Of a stretch of DNA of 64,000 nucleotides, positions 1-10,119 are shown one piece after another. Location: contig MU008180.1 of the NCBI GenBank assembly GCA_010909165.1, positions 123,884 through 187,883 on the forward strand. Direction: 5' to 3'. The DNA comes from Anthoceros angustus (lineage: Eukaryota > Streptophyta > Anthocerotopsida > Anthocerotales > Anthocerotaceae). Numbering within the stretch: the first letter of the stretch is position 1; every line of letters begins with the position of its first letter. A program made the position numbers and the translations under genes. The notes beneath the pieces are model-generated. The model made no database searches and was not told the DNA's origin. It saw nothing but the letters and a program-made list of their open reading frames with translations.

Positions 1-87
1 TTGCATGCACACAAACTAAGGGTGCCTGAATTGTCTCAAAGGAATTTAACTGCCTTGGAAGGTATTTCCTATAGAAAGAGAACTTAC

Positions 88-738
88 ATCGTCGTGGCAC
101 AGCAGATCCAATTCTTGGGTAAGTGTCACCGGTTTGCATGAAACATAGGCAATTTGTGGAGCCCTCAACCTCAACAAAAATTGCACCAGTTTCATGTGCA
201 GGCCTAGCCTGTTCGCGCCTGCAAACAAAAAGATTTCAGACTAGTGCTTCTAGAATAGAAAACAAAGAGGGGAGAAATCTCACTGGCATAGGATGTAGCT
301 TGACCTATGACCTCAACGTCAGATTGAGGTAGATCCCTTCCAAAATCAGGCGGCAGTTTGTTCAAATCTCCTTTGACGAAAGTGGCATTGTGGATGTTAT
401 TTTGTTTGGCATTTTTGAGTGCGCAGCCACAGCTTCTGGAACCAACTCATAGCCATAGACTTGCTTCAGCCTGGAAGATCAGGTCATGTGTCACCACTTA
501 TCTACAGCTTGCTAAACAAGATGTGTTAGATTACAGTAACTTGGGACTACATCGCTTATCTCAAGCAAAAGGGGTAACAAAAGGGCATAATTTACTCCAA
601 AGAGAGACAACACTCACTTTTGCACCATGGTCAGACTATTTGTACCGGTGCCACAGAATAGACTGAGAAGTATCTCGCTTCTATCGGCCCTCAGATTGCA
701 TGCATCCTCAACAAGCTTGTAAAGCACTTCTTCATGGG
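88..738 (-). pseudogene. tRNA (uracil-5-)-methyltransferase-like gene fragment (TrmA/TRMT2 family), decayed
   Basis: Three exon-like blocks read on the minus strand in the order expected for a SAM-dependent RNA m5U methyltransferase. Block 1 (about 738-618) holds the SAM-binding motif as LFCGTGTNSLTM and ends at a GT donor at 617-616. Block 2 (470-305) begins after an AG and reads VYGYELVPEAVA, then NATFVKGDLNKLPPDF after a one-base frameshift. Block 3 (218-88) reads NRLGLHMKLVQFLLRLRAP and IAYVSCKPVTL, which matches the family's conserved YVSCNPxTLARDL segment, and ends at GTAAGT. Splice phases agree across both junctions. The usual DPNRPG motif is degraded to GANRLG and block 2 has a frameshift, so I read it as a pseudogene; assembly error could explain the frameshift. 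The gene is cut by the window's left edge, so its C-terminal end is missing. Confidence 0.7.
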
Positions 739-752
739 GACTAGATGTTGGT

Positions 753-1275
753 CATCCTATTTACAACAGAATGAATAGCACAATTTGCAAGCCCATTATT
801 TTAAGGGACCATATCATAAATATTAGAATTATCCACCTCATTAAAAACAAATTTCCTAATTTAAGTGAATAATATCTTCCCATTTTACAAAGTCATTTGT
901 AACGTTGTGCCACGTCATCCTATTTACAACAGAATATACAACGAAAATCTACAAGCCCATTATTATAAGGGACAATATCATAAATATTGGAATTATCTAC
1001 CTCAATAAATAATTTTAAAATATTTTCCTGATTTAAGTGAATAATATCTTCCCAAAATTTTACAATGGCATTTGCAAAATCTTGCCATGTCTTTCAATTT
1101 ACAACAGAATGTACAACGCAATACACAAGGGCATTATTATAAGGGCCCAAGTCATAATTATTGTAATTATCCAAGTCAATATATATTTTAAAAAATATTT
1201 TTATTTGAAGTGAAAATATTTTTCCAATATTTTACAAAGGCAATTGCAATGGCCACGTCAAGTAAAGCCATGTTA
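753..1275. repeat. Three diverged AT-rich tandem repeats of about 160-178 bp
   Basis: The sequence ATTTACAACAGAAT recurs at about 759, 920 and 1098. Each is followed in the same order by a GCATTATTATAAGGG-like block, a CATAATTATT-like block and a TTTACAAAGGCA-like block. The copies differ by substitutions as well as gaps, unlike most other duplications in this window, so they look older. No coding potential was seen. They could be satellite remnants or part of a non-autonomous element. Confidence 0.65.
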
Positions 1276-1299
1276 GCTATTTCCCCCCACCAAGTAAAT

Positions 1300-1960
1300 C
1301 CGCAAATGTGCTGTTGGATGCCTTACTTATTTATCCACAGGGACAAGGCCTGACATTGCAGAGGCAGTGGGAGTTGCAAGTCAATTTATGGCTAACCCTA
1401 GACAATAGCAGTTTCAAGCCGTGAAGAGGATAATGAGGTACTTGAGTGGTACAAAGCATTGGAATTTGGTGTATCAACAGGAGCATTAGGAAGTCCGAGT
1501 GGTAGAATATTGTGATTCAGACTGGGCAAGAGATGTTGATAGTCGCAAGTCACGATCGATATGCGCGCCGAATGGGGAGCCATTTCTTGGAATAGTAGGA
1601 GACAACCTACTGGAGCTCTATCCTCTACAGAAGCAGAATATATGGCAACATGCTCTGCAGTCATGGAGGCGATATGGTTGCATAACTTGTTAGAGGAGAT
1701 GGGATTCAAGCAGAAGGAAGCAACAATAATCTTCAACGACAATCAAGGTTGCATCTTCTTAGCCAAGAATGCAACTTTTCATGCTAGAACCAAGCACATC
1801 GAAGTGAAACATCACTTCATAAGAGAGAAGGTAAAGTCAAAGGAGGTAAAGCTAGAGTATTGTCCAGGAGACATGCCGGCAGATATTTTGACCAAAGCCT
1901 TGACTTTAGAAAAACATGCTAGGTTTAGCAAGATGCCTAAAGGCATGGGCAAGCATGCTT
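1300..1960 (+). pseudogene. Ty1/copia RNase H domain, copy 1
   Basis: The translation gives GTRPDIAEAVGVASQFMANP, then VEYCDSDWARDVDSRKS, SRRQPTGALSSTEAEYMA, HNLLEEMGF, DNQGCIFLAKN and HIEVKHHFIREKV, ending in YCPGDMPADILTKAL. These are the ordered hallmarks of the copia RNase H and C-terminal pol region, including the STEAEYMA and DNQ motifs. Frame is lost at about 1485 (a stop) and around 1555-1575. It runs opposite to the RT, integrase and gag blocks that follow, so this end of the element has been inverted. Confidence 0.9.
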
Positions 1961-2099
1961 CTTCTATAAAGGCTACGCTCTGTTTTATTAGACCCAGCCC
2001 TGCTCTACTAATGACATGGTCATAAGAAAAGCATGGGTTACAGAATGGAGCATTTGAAGGGTTGTAAGAAGATGCAACCATTTTACAATGGGTCAAATA

Positions 2100-2137
2100 C
2101 CCATTGTAAAAGTTTACAATTGGGGTGGGGGAGTAGT
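2100..2137 (+). other. Copia polypurine-like tract and inversion breakpoint, copy 1
   Basis: ATTGGGGTGGGGGAG (about 2118-2132) lies downstream of the RNase H end, where copia elements keep the primer for plus-strand DNA synthesis. Within about 10 bases the sequence becomes minus-strand RT coding DNA (the ILVCNDLDP end) instead of an LTR. The same junction recurs at about 3345-3370. Confidence 0.6.
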
Positions 2138-2545
2138 TGACGGGTCCAAATCATTGCAAACAAGGATTAGATCATCCACATAGACAGCAATGATCATCAT
2201 GGACTCTCCCACTCTCTTCACATAGATGTTCCAATCTCCATTGGTTTTCTTGAAACCTCTAGCTTGGAAGAACTTGTCAATCTTAACATACCGGCAAGTG
2301 CAGTTGCTTAAGACCATAGAGTGCCTTTAGCAATTTACATACCTCACTTTCTACGGCACTTCATACCCCTTCCGTTGGTTCATGTAGATCTCTTCTTCCA
2401 AATCTCCATTGAGAAGCGCGGTTTGGACATCCATGTGATGTATCTCCGGATCCATGGTAGCTATTGCTAAGAGTATACGAATGGATGTTATCTTAGCAAC
2501 AAGGGAGAAAGTGTCGGTGTAGTCAATACGGCACTTGTGTATATC
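2138..2545 (-). pseudogene. Ty1/copia reverse transcriptase C-terminal fragment, copy 1
   Basis: On the minus strand it encodes FFQARGFKKTNGDWNIYVKR and IIAVYVDDLILVCNDLDP. This includes the YVDD catalytic motif of copia RT. Further up is the NGDLEEEIYMN block at about 2400. It is truncated at 2545 by the tandem repeat boundary and carries gaps relative to the copy at 3370-4034. Confidence 0.88.
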
Positions 2546-3369
2546 CCTTCCCCACCAAGTAAATCCGCAAATGTCTTTGTTGGATGCCTTACTTATTTAT
2601 CCACAGGACAAGGCGGTGGGGTTGCAAGTCAATTGCCATGGCTAACCCTAGACAATAGCAGTTTCAAGCCGTGAAGAGGATAATGAGGTACTTGAGTGGT
2701 ACAAAGCATTGGAATTTGGTGTATCAACAGGAGCATTAGGAAGTCCGAGTGGTAGAATATTGTGATTCAGACTGGGCAAGAGATGTTGATAGTCGCAAGT
2801 CTACGACTGGATATGCGTTTATGCTGAATGGGGGAGCCATTTCTTGGAATAGTAGGAGACAACCTACTGGAGCTCTATCCTCTCTGACAGAATATGGCAA
2901 CATGCTGCTCATGGAGGCGATATGGTTGCATAACTTGTTAGAGGAGATGGGATTCAAGCGGAAGCAACAATAATCTTCAACGACAATCAAGGTTGCATCT
3001 TCTTAGCCAAGAATGCAACTTTTCATGCTAGAAACACATCAAGTGAAACATCACTTCATAAGAAGAGTAAAGTCAAAGGAGGTAAAGCTAGAGTATTGTC
3101 CAATGTGAGACATGCCGGGATATTTTGACCAAAGCCTTGACTTTAGAAAAACATGCTAGGTTTAGCAAGATGCCTAAAGGCATGGGCAAGCATGCTTCTT
3201 CTATAAAGGCTACGCTCTGTTTATTAGACCCGCCTCTACTAATGACATGGTCATAAGAAAAGCATGGGTTCTGAATGGAGCATTTGAAGGGTTGTAAGAA
3301 GATGCAACCATTTTACAATGGGTCAAATACCCATTGTAAAAGTTTACAATTGGGGTGGGGGAGTAGTTG
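2546..3369 (+). pseudogene. Ty1/copia RNase H domain, copy 2
   Basis: This is the second tandem copy of the RNase H block, with VEYCDSDWARDVDSRKSTTG and a GGAISWNSRRQPTGALSS segment. It keeps bases lost from copy 1 around 1555-1580 and lacks others, such as part of STEAEYMA (about 2880-2900). The two copies have therefore lost different pieces. It ends at the same polypurine tract and inversion junction as copy 1, at about 3345-3369. Confidence 0.88.
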
Positions 3370-4034
3370 ACGGGTCCAAATCATTGCAAACAAGGATTAG
3401 ATCATCCACATAGACAGCAATGATCATCATGGACTCTCCCACTCTCTTCACATAGATGTTCCAATCTCCATTGGTTTTCTTGAAACCTCTAGCTTGGAAG
3501 AACGTGTCAATCTTAACATACCAGGCAAGTGCAGATTGCTTAAGACCATAGAGTGCCTTTAGCAATTTACATACCTCACTTTTGGCACTTCATACCCCTT
3601 GGTTGGTTCATGTAGATCTCTTCTTCCAAATCTCCATTGAGAAACGCAGTTTGGACATCCATGTGATGTATCTCCAGATCCATGGTAGCTGCTATTGCTA
3701 AGAGTATACGAATGGATGTTATCTTAGCAACAAGGGAGAAAGTGTCGGTGTAGTCAATACCTGGCACTTGTGTATATCCCTTCCCCACCAGCCTTGCTTT
3801 GTATCGCTCTATGCTCCCATCAGCGTTGTGCTTGATCTTGAACACCCATTTGGATCCTATGCACTTCCTTCCTTGGGGTAGAGGAGTGATTTCCCAAGTC
3901 TTGTTCTTGATAAGTGAGTTATACTCACTATCCAAGGCTTCTTTCCACTCCTTCGCCTTTGGCCCTTCCAAGGCTTCCTTCAAGCTTATGCTCATCAAGA
4001 TCCGCCAACATAGCCTCTTCAGACTTGCATGCAT
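3370..4034 (-). pseudogene. Ty1/copia reverse transcriptase
   Basis: Minus-strand coding DNA for most of the copia RT domain. It starts near ALEGPKAKEWKEALDSEYNS, then KTWEITPLPQGRKCIGSKWV, YKARLVGKGYTQ, MDVQTAFLNGDLEEEIYMNQ, LKALYGLKQSALAWY and YVDD. The first catalytic Asp (MDVQTAFLNG) and the YVDD pair are both present. A stop and frame change at about 3570 splits the domain, so it cannot encode a working enzyme as written. It follows the integrase in the normal copia order. Confidence 0.92.
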
Positions 4035-5160
4035 TCATGGACTCCAAAATTTTCTGCGAAGGTTTCCATCGCCTTGATGATCTCGATGCGGGTCGGCTCC
4101 TCTTGGATTCTTTGATCTCGCTCCTCTTCATCATCCTCGATATCCGGGGCTTCTCCACCTTCTATATCACCTTGTGGTAGAGGTTGCTCATGCTCAGGAA
4201 CAGGTTGAGCATGCTCAAGAGTAGGTTGCTCAAGAACCAAGTCTTGTGCTTCTTCACGCTCCTTCAACTCCTTGATGACAACTTGCGTTGCTCCCACTCC
4301 TTTGTTAGGTTCCACAACCTCATGAAAAACAACATCCCTACTGAAAATGATTTTCTTGGTTGTAGGGTTGTATAATCTATACCCCTTTACCTCATCGGAA
4401 TACCCAAGCATGATGCACTGGATGCCTTTAGGATCCCACTTGGTTCGGTTTTGCTTTGGAACATGAGCATAAACCTCATAACCAAAGATCCTAAAATGAC
4501 TCACGTTAGGTTTGACACTGCACCATGCCTCCTCCGGGTCATTCCAGTCTGACCTTGGTTGGAACTCTATTCAAAACATGAGTTGTAGCAATGCCTCTCC
4601 CAAAACGTACCTCCAACCCACTTTGATGGAGCATGCACTTGGCCGCCTCCACTAGGCTCCTTAGCTTGCGCCCGCCACTCCATTTTGCTCCGGTGTGTGA
4701 GGAATTGTTAGTTGCCTCCGAATGCCATGCTCCTTGCAAAAGCTTTTGAATTGAGAAGAGATGTATTCTCCTCCATTGTCACTCCTGAGTCTTGAGGCAT
4801 TCTCCACTTTCTCCACCAAGGCTTTCCACTCCTTGAATGTCTTGAACACTTGGACTTCTCCTTCAAAAGGTATGTCCAACTCCTCCTTGTGAAGTCATCC
4901 ACAAACACTAGAATGTAGCGGGCTCCTCCATGGGTAGGGTTCTTCATTGGTCCACACACATCGGTGTGTACAAGCTCCAACGCCTTTGCCGCTCGACGCG
5001 CTCCAATCCTTGGGAACTTGGTTCGGTGAAGCTTTCCCATCATGCACCCTTGGCACAATCGCGGCTCACCAATCTCTTTCAAATCCAAGCCGGTCACCAT
5101 TTGTTGATTCTTCATCATCTTGATGTTGTTCACTCCAGCAGCCCCAAGCGTTGATGCCAC
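4019..5160 (-). pseudogene. Ty1/copia GAG-pre-integrase and integrase
   Basis: The order on the minus strand is GLDLKEIGEPRLCQGCMMGK (pre-integrase zinc region), LELVHTDVCGPM (first catalytic Asp), [20 protein letters not shown] (second Asp region), [23 protein letters not shown], and the C-terminal MSHFRIFGYEVYAHVP, KGIQCIMLGYSDEVKGYRLY and KIIFSRDVVFHE. The last segment runs into an acidic linker before RT. Several frame changes (near 4880, 4740 and 4520) break the reading frame. Family assignment is secure; activity is excluded unless the gaps are errors. Confidence 0.92.
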
Positions 5161-5218
5161 AAATCTATTGACCCGGTTTTAGGCGAGCTTGACACAAATG
5201 TGCAAGCTTGTTGATCAC

Positions 5219-5572
5219 CTACGGAAGCACACAACTTGTAGAGATTGCCTTCCGAACACCTCGAGCTATCACCTTGACATTAGGTGATTCTGTTGCGGGT
5301 TGGATGCGACATCCTCGAGTTGAACACAATCTCATTCCTGGTCGTTGATTCTTGCTCGAAAAGATTCTTCGCAAGACCGGCACATGGTGCACATCCTTGA
5401 TTGTACCTTTGGATGGTCCTCCAGGGAGTTGAACTTTAATCACACCTCTTCCTTTGATCTCGTGTGACCTATTGTCTCCAAGCGCCACTTTATGCCCCGC
5501 CATTTCTTCATAGCTTGAGAACCAAGGCCGATTGTAGGTGAAGTGTTGAGATGCTCCAGAGTCGAGGTACAA
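5219..5572 (-). pseudogene. Ty1/copia aspartic protease
   Basis: MYLDSGASQHFTYNRPWFSS contains the DSG active site typical of copia protease (usual form DSGAS-H). It is followed by VALGDNRSHEIKGRGVIKV and a HHVPVL segment, as expected between gag and integrase. The frame degrades after about residue 70. It sits next to the gag zinc knuckle upstream. Confidence 0.9.
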
Positions 5573-5576
5573 ACTC

Positions 5577-6410
5577 TCATCCTTCTTTGATGGGAGTTGT
5601 CATTCTTCTAGTTGAGACAGCAAAAAGATGTTCTTCCTTCTCACTCACTTGATTGGCTTGTGACTCCTTTCCCTTCTTCTTCAAGTCAGCCAACCTTGTC
5701 CTACAATCCTTGGCATAGTGATTAGGCTTTTTGCAAATAAGTACCCCACACCTTTTCTTCGTGACCTTTCTCCTTCGATCCTTCTTCGAGTTGGCTTGTG
5801 AAGTCTTCCCACGCGTTGTTCCCTTCTTTGAGAAGACCACCGAGTTTCCATTCTCTTCTTTCTTGAAGGAATTCTCCAGCTCCTCTTGTAGGAGCAACCC
5901 AACCACCTCATCCAACGTTGGTGGTTGGTTGACGCATCGCTACGCTCTAAAGGCCAACACAAATTGCTTGTATGCGGATGGTAAGCTACTCGGCCCACGA
6001 TAACCTTTCTTTCGTAAGGTTTGACGTCCTTCATTTGATCCACCAAGTTCTTCAACTTGTTGACGTGTTGTTGAATGGTGTCACCTCGACCATCTTGAAG
6101 TTGGCGAATTGTTGCTCCAACAACATCTCATTCACCAAGCTCTTCTTCTCATACGTGTTGCGAGGGCCCACGCCGCTTTTGATGTTGCACACTCACCAAT
6201 TGAGAGAGTATGTCATCGGACACATTGAGGAGAATCGCCGCCAACGCCGTCCATCTTTCTTGTCCACTTGGGTGTTTCTCCGAGACCATTGTCGATAAAC
6301 TTCCATAGTCCTCGGTCGATGAGAAGCATCTTCAGCTTCAACTTCCACAATGTGAAGTTCGTGCCTCCAAACTTCTTCACTAGACGTGTCTCCATGCTTG
6401 TTGACGCCAT
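5577..6410 (-). pseudogene. Ty1/copia gag polyprotein region
   Basis: The ATG at 6410 gives MASTSMETRLVKKFGGTNFT followed by LWKLKLKMLLIDRGLWKFI, a typical start of plant copia gag (UBN2/DUF4219 type). Downstream on the minus strand are the linker region (6055-5681) and a CCHC-like zinc knuckle, ICKKPNHYAKDC (about 5745-5700), whose first cysteines are disturbed by a gap. The frame changes several times. The bases just 5' of the ATG match the boundary sequence of the ~1 kb tandem units at 7440 and 8385. Confidence 0.88.
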
Positions 6411-6825
6411 GCCTAGTTTCCCTGCAATTGATCTTGATCAAGATCCCCTGCACCCCCGCCCACCTCCCACATTTTCAATTCCATGCCACTGCGCCCTTTG
6501 CGGTTATAGCCCCTGCTCATTCTCTAGCTGAAATCATTCTTCGCAGGCGCCTTTTGTGGGATGGAGAGCCGAGATGGCCATTGTATCGAATGACCGGTCT
6601 TCCGGCCATTCAAGCGAGTGAACCTAGTTCCTCGCCGCTCCATTACGGACTCGCCTCTCGGGTTCTCGCATTCGAGCAACCTTATCGCCTTCAACTTCTC
6701 TCGCCTCCCGATTGGGTTCTCGCATTCGAGCAACCTTATCGCCTTCAACTTCTCCTTCGCCTCTCGATTCACAACTTGCGCAGAGGCCCCAATCTCTGCT
6801 AGTCCGGAGGGCTCCGAGGTGTGGG

Positions 6826-7402
6826 CTATGAGCAAGCGGCGTGTGCAAATGCTGAATGCCCGCCTCCCCTGCGGCTCCGGCAGCGGTGGGATCACGCCCC
6901 AACTCTCTCGGGACTACCATTGCCCTTGCGTCAGACGGAGAAGTTGAACCACTTGGACTATGGGCCCCGGTCCGGCAAGTGGTGCATTCACCTGTGGAGC
7001 CTGTGGTTGTTCACCTCGAGAAATACAATTGGTTCACACGACTTTCGACGAACGATGCTGGCCCATGGAATCTGCGGACGAAGGACAAGTGGCAAATTCC
7101 CAAGCCTTGGTACGTGGGGTGTGATCCGAGGCTGGGCCCGGGCATGTTAGAACGTGCCAAAGAAATTGGGGACTACGTTGTCGACATTCGGAGAGATGAA
7201 AAGCGGAGGAACCCGTGAAGTTTGCGACACGGTGGAGGTGGGGACTCCGGCAACCATGTGGCCTTCAATTGCCGATTCGGAGCCCACGGTGGACATCCGG
7301 GTCCGTGAGCTGAACCCATGTTTTGTTGAGGAGAAGGAGGTGCTTTGCGAAACTATCAGCGAGAACAACTTGAAAGCGGACATCGAGGCGGTGCGGTGGT
7401 GA
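6826..7402 (+). pseudogene. Unrecognised coding segment, tandem copy 1 (frame-broken)
   Basis: A protein-like sequence can be followed across three frames: MSKRRVQMLNARLPCGSGSG, then LALASDGEVEPLGLWAPVRQ-like sequence, then KYNWFTRLSTNDAGPWNL, TKDKWQIPKPWYVGCDPRLG, ERAKEIGDYVVDI, and finally GEMKSGGTREVCDTVEVG and RVRELNPCFVEEKEVLCETI. Its repetition in copies 2 and 3 with gaps at different places supports one ancestral coding frame. I do not recognise the family. It has no transposase or protease motif that I can see. It may be a captured host gene or a transposon accessory protein. Confidence 0.45.
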
Positions 7403-7794
7403 AGTGGAGCGAGCATGGCGGGAGGATGCTTGTTGGCGCCATGCCTAGTTTCCCCGCAATTGATCTTGATCAAGATCCCTGCACCCGCCCACCTCCCACA
7501 TTTTCAATTCCATGCCATCGCGCTTTGCGGTTATAGCCCCACATCATTCTCTAGTTGAAATCATTCTTAGCGCCTTTTGTGGGATGGAGAGCCGAGATGG
7601 CCATTGTATCGAATGACCGGTCTTCCGGCCATTCAAGCGAGTGAACCTAGTTCCTCGCCGCTCCATTACGGACTCTCGCCTCCCGATTCGGGTTCTCGCA
7701 TTCGAGCAACCTTATCGCCTTCAACTTCTCCTTCGCCTCTCGATTCACAACTTGCGCGGCCCCAATCTCTGCTAGTCTGGAGGGCTCGGTGTGG

Positions 7795-8348
7795 GCTATG
7801 AGCAAGCGGCGGCGTGTGCAAATGCTGAATGCCCGTCTTCCTGCGGCTCCTGCAGCGGTGGGATCACGCCCCAACTCTCTGGACTCGCCATTGCCCTTGC
7901 GTTTCGCGAGTTGAACCACTTGGACTATGGGCCCCGGTCCGGCAAGTGGTGCATTCACCTGTGGAGCCACGTGGGTTGTTCACCTTGGTTCACGCGACTT
8001 TCGACGACGATCTTGGCCCATGGAATCTGCGGACGAAGGACAAGTGGCAAATTCCCAAGCCTTGTGGGTGTGATCCGGTGGGCCGGGCATGTTAGAACGT
8101 GCCAAAGAAATTGGGGACTACGTTGTCGACATTCGGAGAGATGAAAAGCGGAGGAACCCGTGAAGTTTGCGACAACGGTGGAGGTGGGGACTCCGGCAAC
8201 CATGTGGCCTTCAATTGCCGATTCGGAGCCCACGGTGGACATCCGGGTCCGTGAGCTGAACCCATGTTTTGTTGAGGAGAAGGAGGTGCTTTGCGAAACT
8301 ATCAGCGAGAACAACTTGAAAGCGGACATCGAGGCGGTGCGGTGGTGA
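7795..8348 (+). pseudogene. Unrecognised coding segment, tandem copy 2 (frame-broken)
   Basis: Same protein-like sequence as the segment at 6826-7402, with different gaps: the DGEVEP stretch is shortened, the NTIGSHD-equivalent is lost, and the VRELNPCFVEEKEVLCETI tail is intact (8160-8348). The tail is nearly identical to copy 1. Confidence 0.45.
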
Positions 8349-8739
8349 AGTGGAGCGAGCATGGCGGGAGGATGCTTGTTGACGCCATGCCTAGTTTCCC
8401 CGCAATTGATCTTGATCAAGATCCCTGCACCCGCCCACCTCCCACATTTTCAATTCCATGCCACCGCGCCTTTGTTATAGCCCCCGCCATTCTCTAGTCA
8501 AATCATTCTTCGTGCGCCTTTTGTGGGATGGAGAGCAGATGGCCATTGTATCGAATGACCGGTCTTCCGGCCATTCAAGCGAGAGTGAACCTAGTTCCTC
8601 GCCGCTCCATTACGGACTCTCGCCTCCCGATTGGGTTCTCGCATTCGAGCAACCTTATCGCCTTCAACTTCTCCTTCTCGCCTCGATTCACAACTTGCGC
8701 GGCCCCAATCTGCTAGTCCGGAGGGCTCCGAGGTGTGGG

Positions 8740-9265
8740 CTATGAGCAAGCGGCGTGTGCAAAATGCTGAATGCCCGCCTTCCCGCGCTCCCGGCCCCGC
8801 GGATCACGCCCCAACTCTCTCGGGGACTACGCCATTGCCCTTGCGTCAGACGGAGAAGTTGAACCACTTGGACTATGGGCCCCGGCCCCGCAAGTGGTGC
8901 ATTCACCTGTGGAGCCTGGGTTGTTCACCGAGAAATACAATTGGTTCACGCGACTGACGAACGATCTTGGCCCATGGAATCATGACGGACAAGTGGCAAA
9001 TTCCCAAGCCTTGCACGGGTGTGATCCGAGGCCCGCATGTTAGAACGTACAAAGAAATTGGGGACTACGTTGTCGACATTCTCGGAGAGATGAAAAGCGG
9101 AGGAACCCGTGAAGTTTGCGACATGTGGAGGTGGGGACTCAAAGAACCCATGTGGCCTTCAATTGCCGATTCGGAGCCCACCGGTGACATCCGGGTCCGT
9201 GAGCTGAACCCATGTTTTGTTGAGGAGAAGGAGGTGCCAAGCTATCACGCCGTAACAACTTGAAA
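8740..9265 (+). pseudogene. Unrecognised coding segment, tandem copy 3, joined to the downstream ORF
   Basis: The third copy retains IALASDGEVEPLGLWAP and KYNWFTRLTNDLGPWN and reads continuously from about 8967 through GEMKSGGTREVCDMWRWG to RVRELNPCFVEEKEV. It then shifts frame into the unique ORF at 9260. It is therefore probably the copy still attached to the original 3' part of the gene. Confidence 0.45.
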
Positions 9266-9724
9266 GACAGAGCGAGCCGCGGCAAGGTGGAGCATGGCGG
9301 GAGGATGCTTACTGCTGGTCCCAGGTGGGATGAAGAAAGGCTTACGTTGTGGACGGGTCCTGAGGCCGGCTTGAAGAACTTGCTTGCTGCTGCGTGCAAG
9401 GGTGATGGGAAGTTGGCAATTCTGAAGAAGTCAATTGACAAACTGTGGTGCGTGGGTTTTGCCCACAAGCTCCATTTTGTCTACAACCATGTTGAACATT
9501 TCACGGCATACATCGATTTCCGTCTGAACGTTGAAGGCATCTACCACATCCTAGAAGCCTGTGATCTAATTGTCAAATGTTGCCACTGCGTCGGGAACAG
9601 GAAGGGTCATGCTCTGGTGGTCGGAGCAGTCTTTGCTTTCATGTTTTCCCCCACTGACCTGAGCACGCCATTGGAAGTTGATGTGCGCCGTGGTCTGTCA
9701 TGTTCGGATTACCTTTTTGGCTAG
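9260..9724 (+). CDS. Unrecognised ORF, probable 3' part of the repeated gene
   Basis: A 154-codon ORF with SIDKLWCVGFAHKLHFVYNH, FTAYIDFRLNVEGIYHILEA, CDLIVKCCHCVGNRKGHALV and VGAVFAFMFSPTDL, ending at TAG 9722-9724. It follows tandem copy 3 directly. A CxxxCC/H-rich patch (about residues 108-118) is visible but is not a zinc finger I can name. There is a hydrophobic stretch at about residues 121-133. It has normal codon-like composition and no near copy elsewhere in the window. I cannot assign a function; the start may lie upstream in another frame. Confidence 0.4.
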   Translation: MKDRASRGKVEHGGRMLTAGPRWDEERLTLWTGPEAGLKNLLAAACKGDGKLAILKKSIDKLWCVGFAHKLHFVYNHVEHFTAYIDFRLNVEGIYHILEACDLIVKCCHCVGNRKGHALVVGAVFAFMFSPTDLSTPLEVDVRRGLSCSDYLFG

Positions 9725-10085
9725 TGAACTGTCCCAACGTCTTGGTGTATGCAGGGATGCTTGCTGAAGATGGCCCCTCACCACTTTAGACATTTGTGTT
9801 AGAAGCCCTTTCTTTGGGCAATTTGGGACTGAGAAGCCTCTGTTGGCGGTGTTGTGTTTTGTTTGTAGCCCTTTGCTGGGCAGTTTTGTCTAATGGCTTC
9901 AAGCCCACCTTGCGTCCAGTTTTGCCTCTTGGTCTCAGTTTTCCGAACATTGAACATCCGCTGTGGACAACTGGTGAACACTGCACATACACACCAGAGC
10001 TTGTGACCCTCGAACCCACTTCCTACCCACCCAGGCGAACCTGAGCCCTCACCATCACAAGGGCACTGTCACTGCCCGTCCTCTA
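9725..10085. other. Non-coding stretch between the unknown ORF and the CACTA transposase
   Basis: No convincing gene. Overlapping short ORFs on both strands have no recognisable domain. It contains an imperfect short repeat (AGCCCTTTCTTTGGGCA and AGCCCTTTGCTGGGCA, about 9802-9880). The left terminus of the CACTA element should lie here or further left, but no copy of its CACTACTACAAAA terminus was found. Confidence 0.4.
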
Positions 10086-10119
10086 CTAAGAAGAGGAGCC
10101 CTCCTCTTTCTCTAGTAGT

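Larger units (their letters stand above)
1286..2545. repeat. Tandem duplication, copy 1 (copia RNase H plus inverted RT end)
   Basis: The unit begins at CCCCACCAAGTAAATCCGC (about 1286) and the same string restarts at about 2543. Each unit contains a plus-strand RNase H, a polypurine-like tract and a minus-strand RT end. The right boundary at about 3787 reads CCCCACCAGCC, so the left, middle and right boundaries share CCCCACCA. The copies differ by many small gaps. Confidence 0.8.
6400..9310 (+). repeat. About three tandem copies of a 0.93-1.03 kb unit
   Basis: Units begin at GCCATGCCTAGTTTCCC at about 6407, 7440 and 8385. Each contains the 16-bp palindrome GATCTTGATCAAGATC, a GAATGACCGGTCTTCCGGCC block, a GAGCAACCTTATCGCCTTC block and the coding-like tail described below. 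Units 2 and 3 are preceded by GAGGATGCTTGTTG, and unit 1 by CCATGCTTGTTG from the copia gag start, so ATGCTTGTTG is shared at the junctions. Unit 1 holds an extra internal duplication (about 6655-6775). Copies differ mainly by short gaps. Confidence 0.85.
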
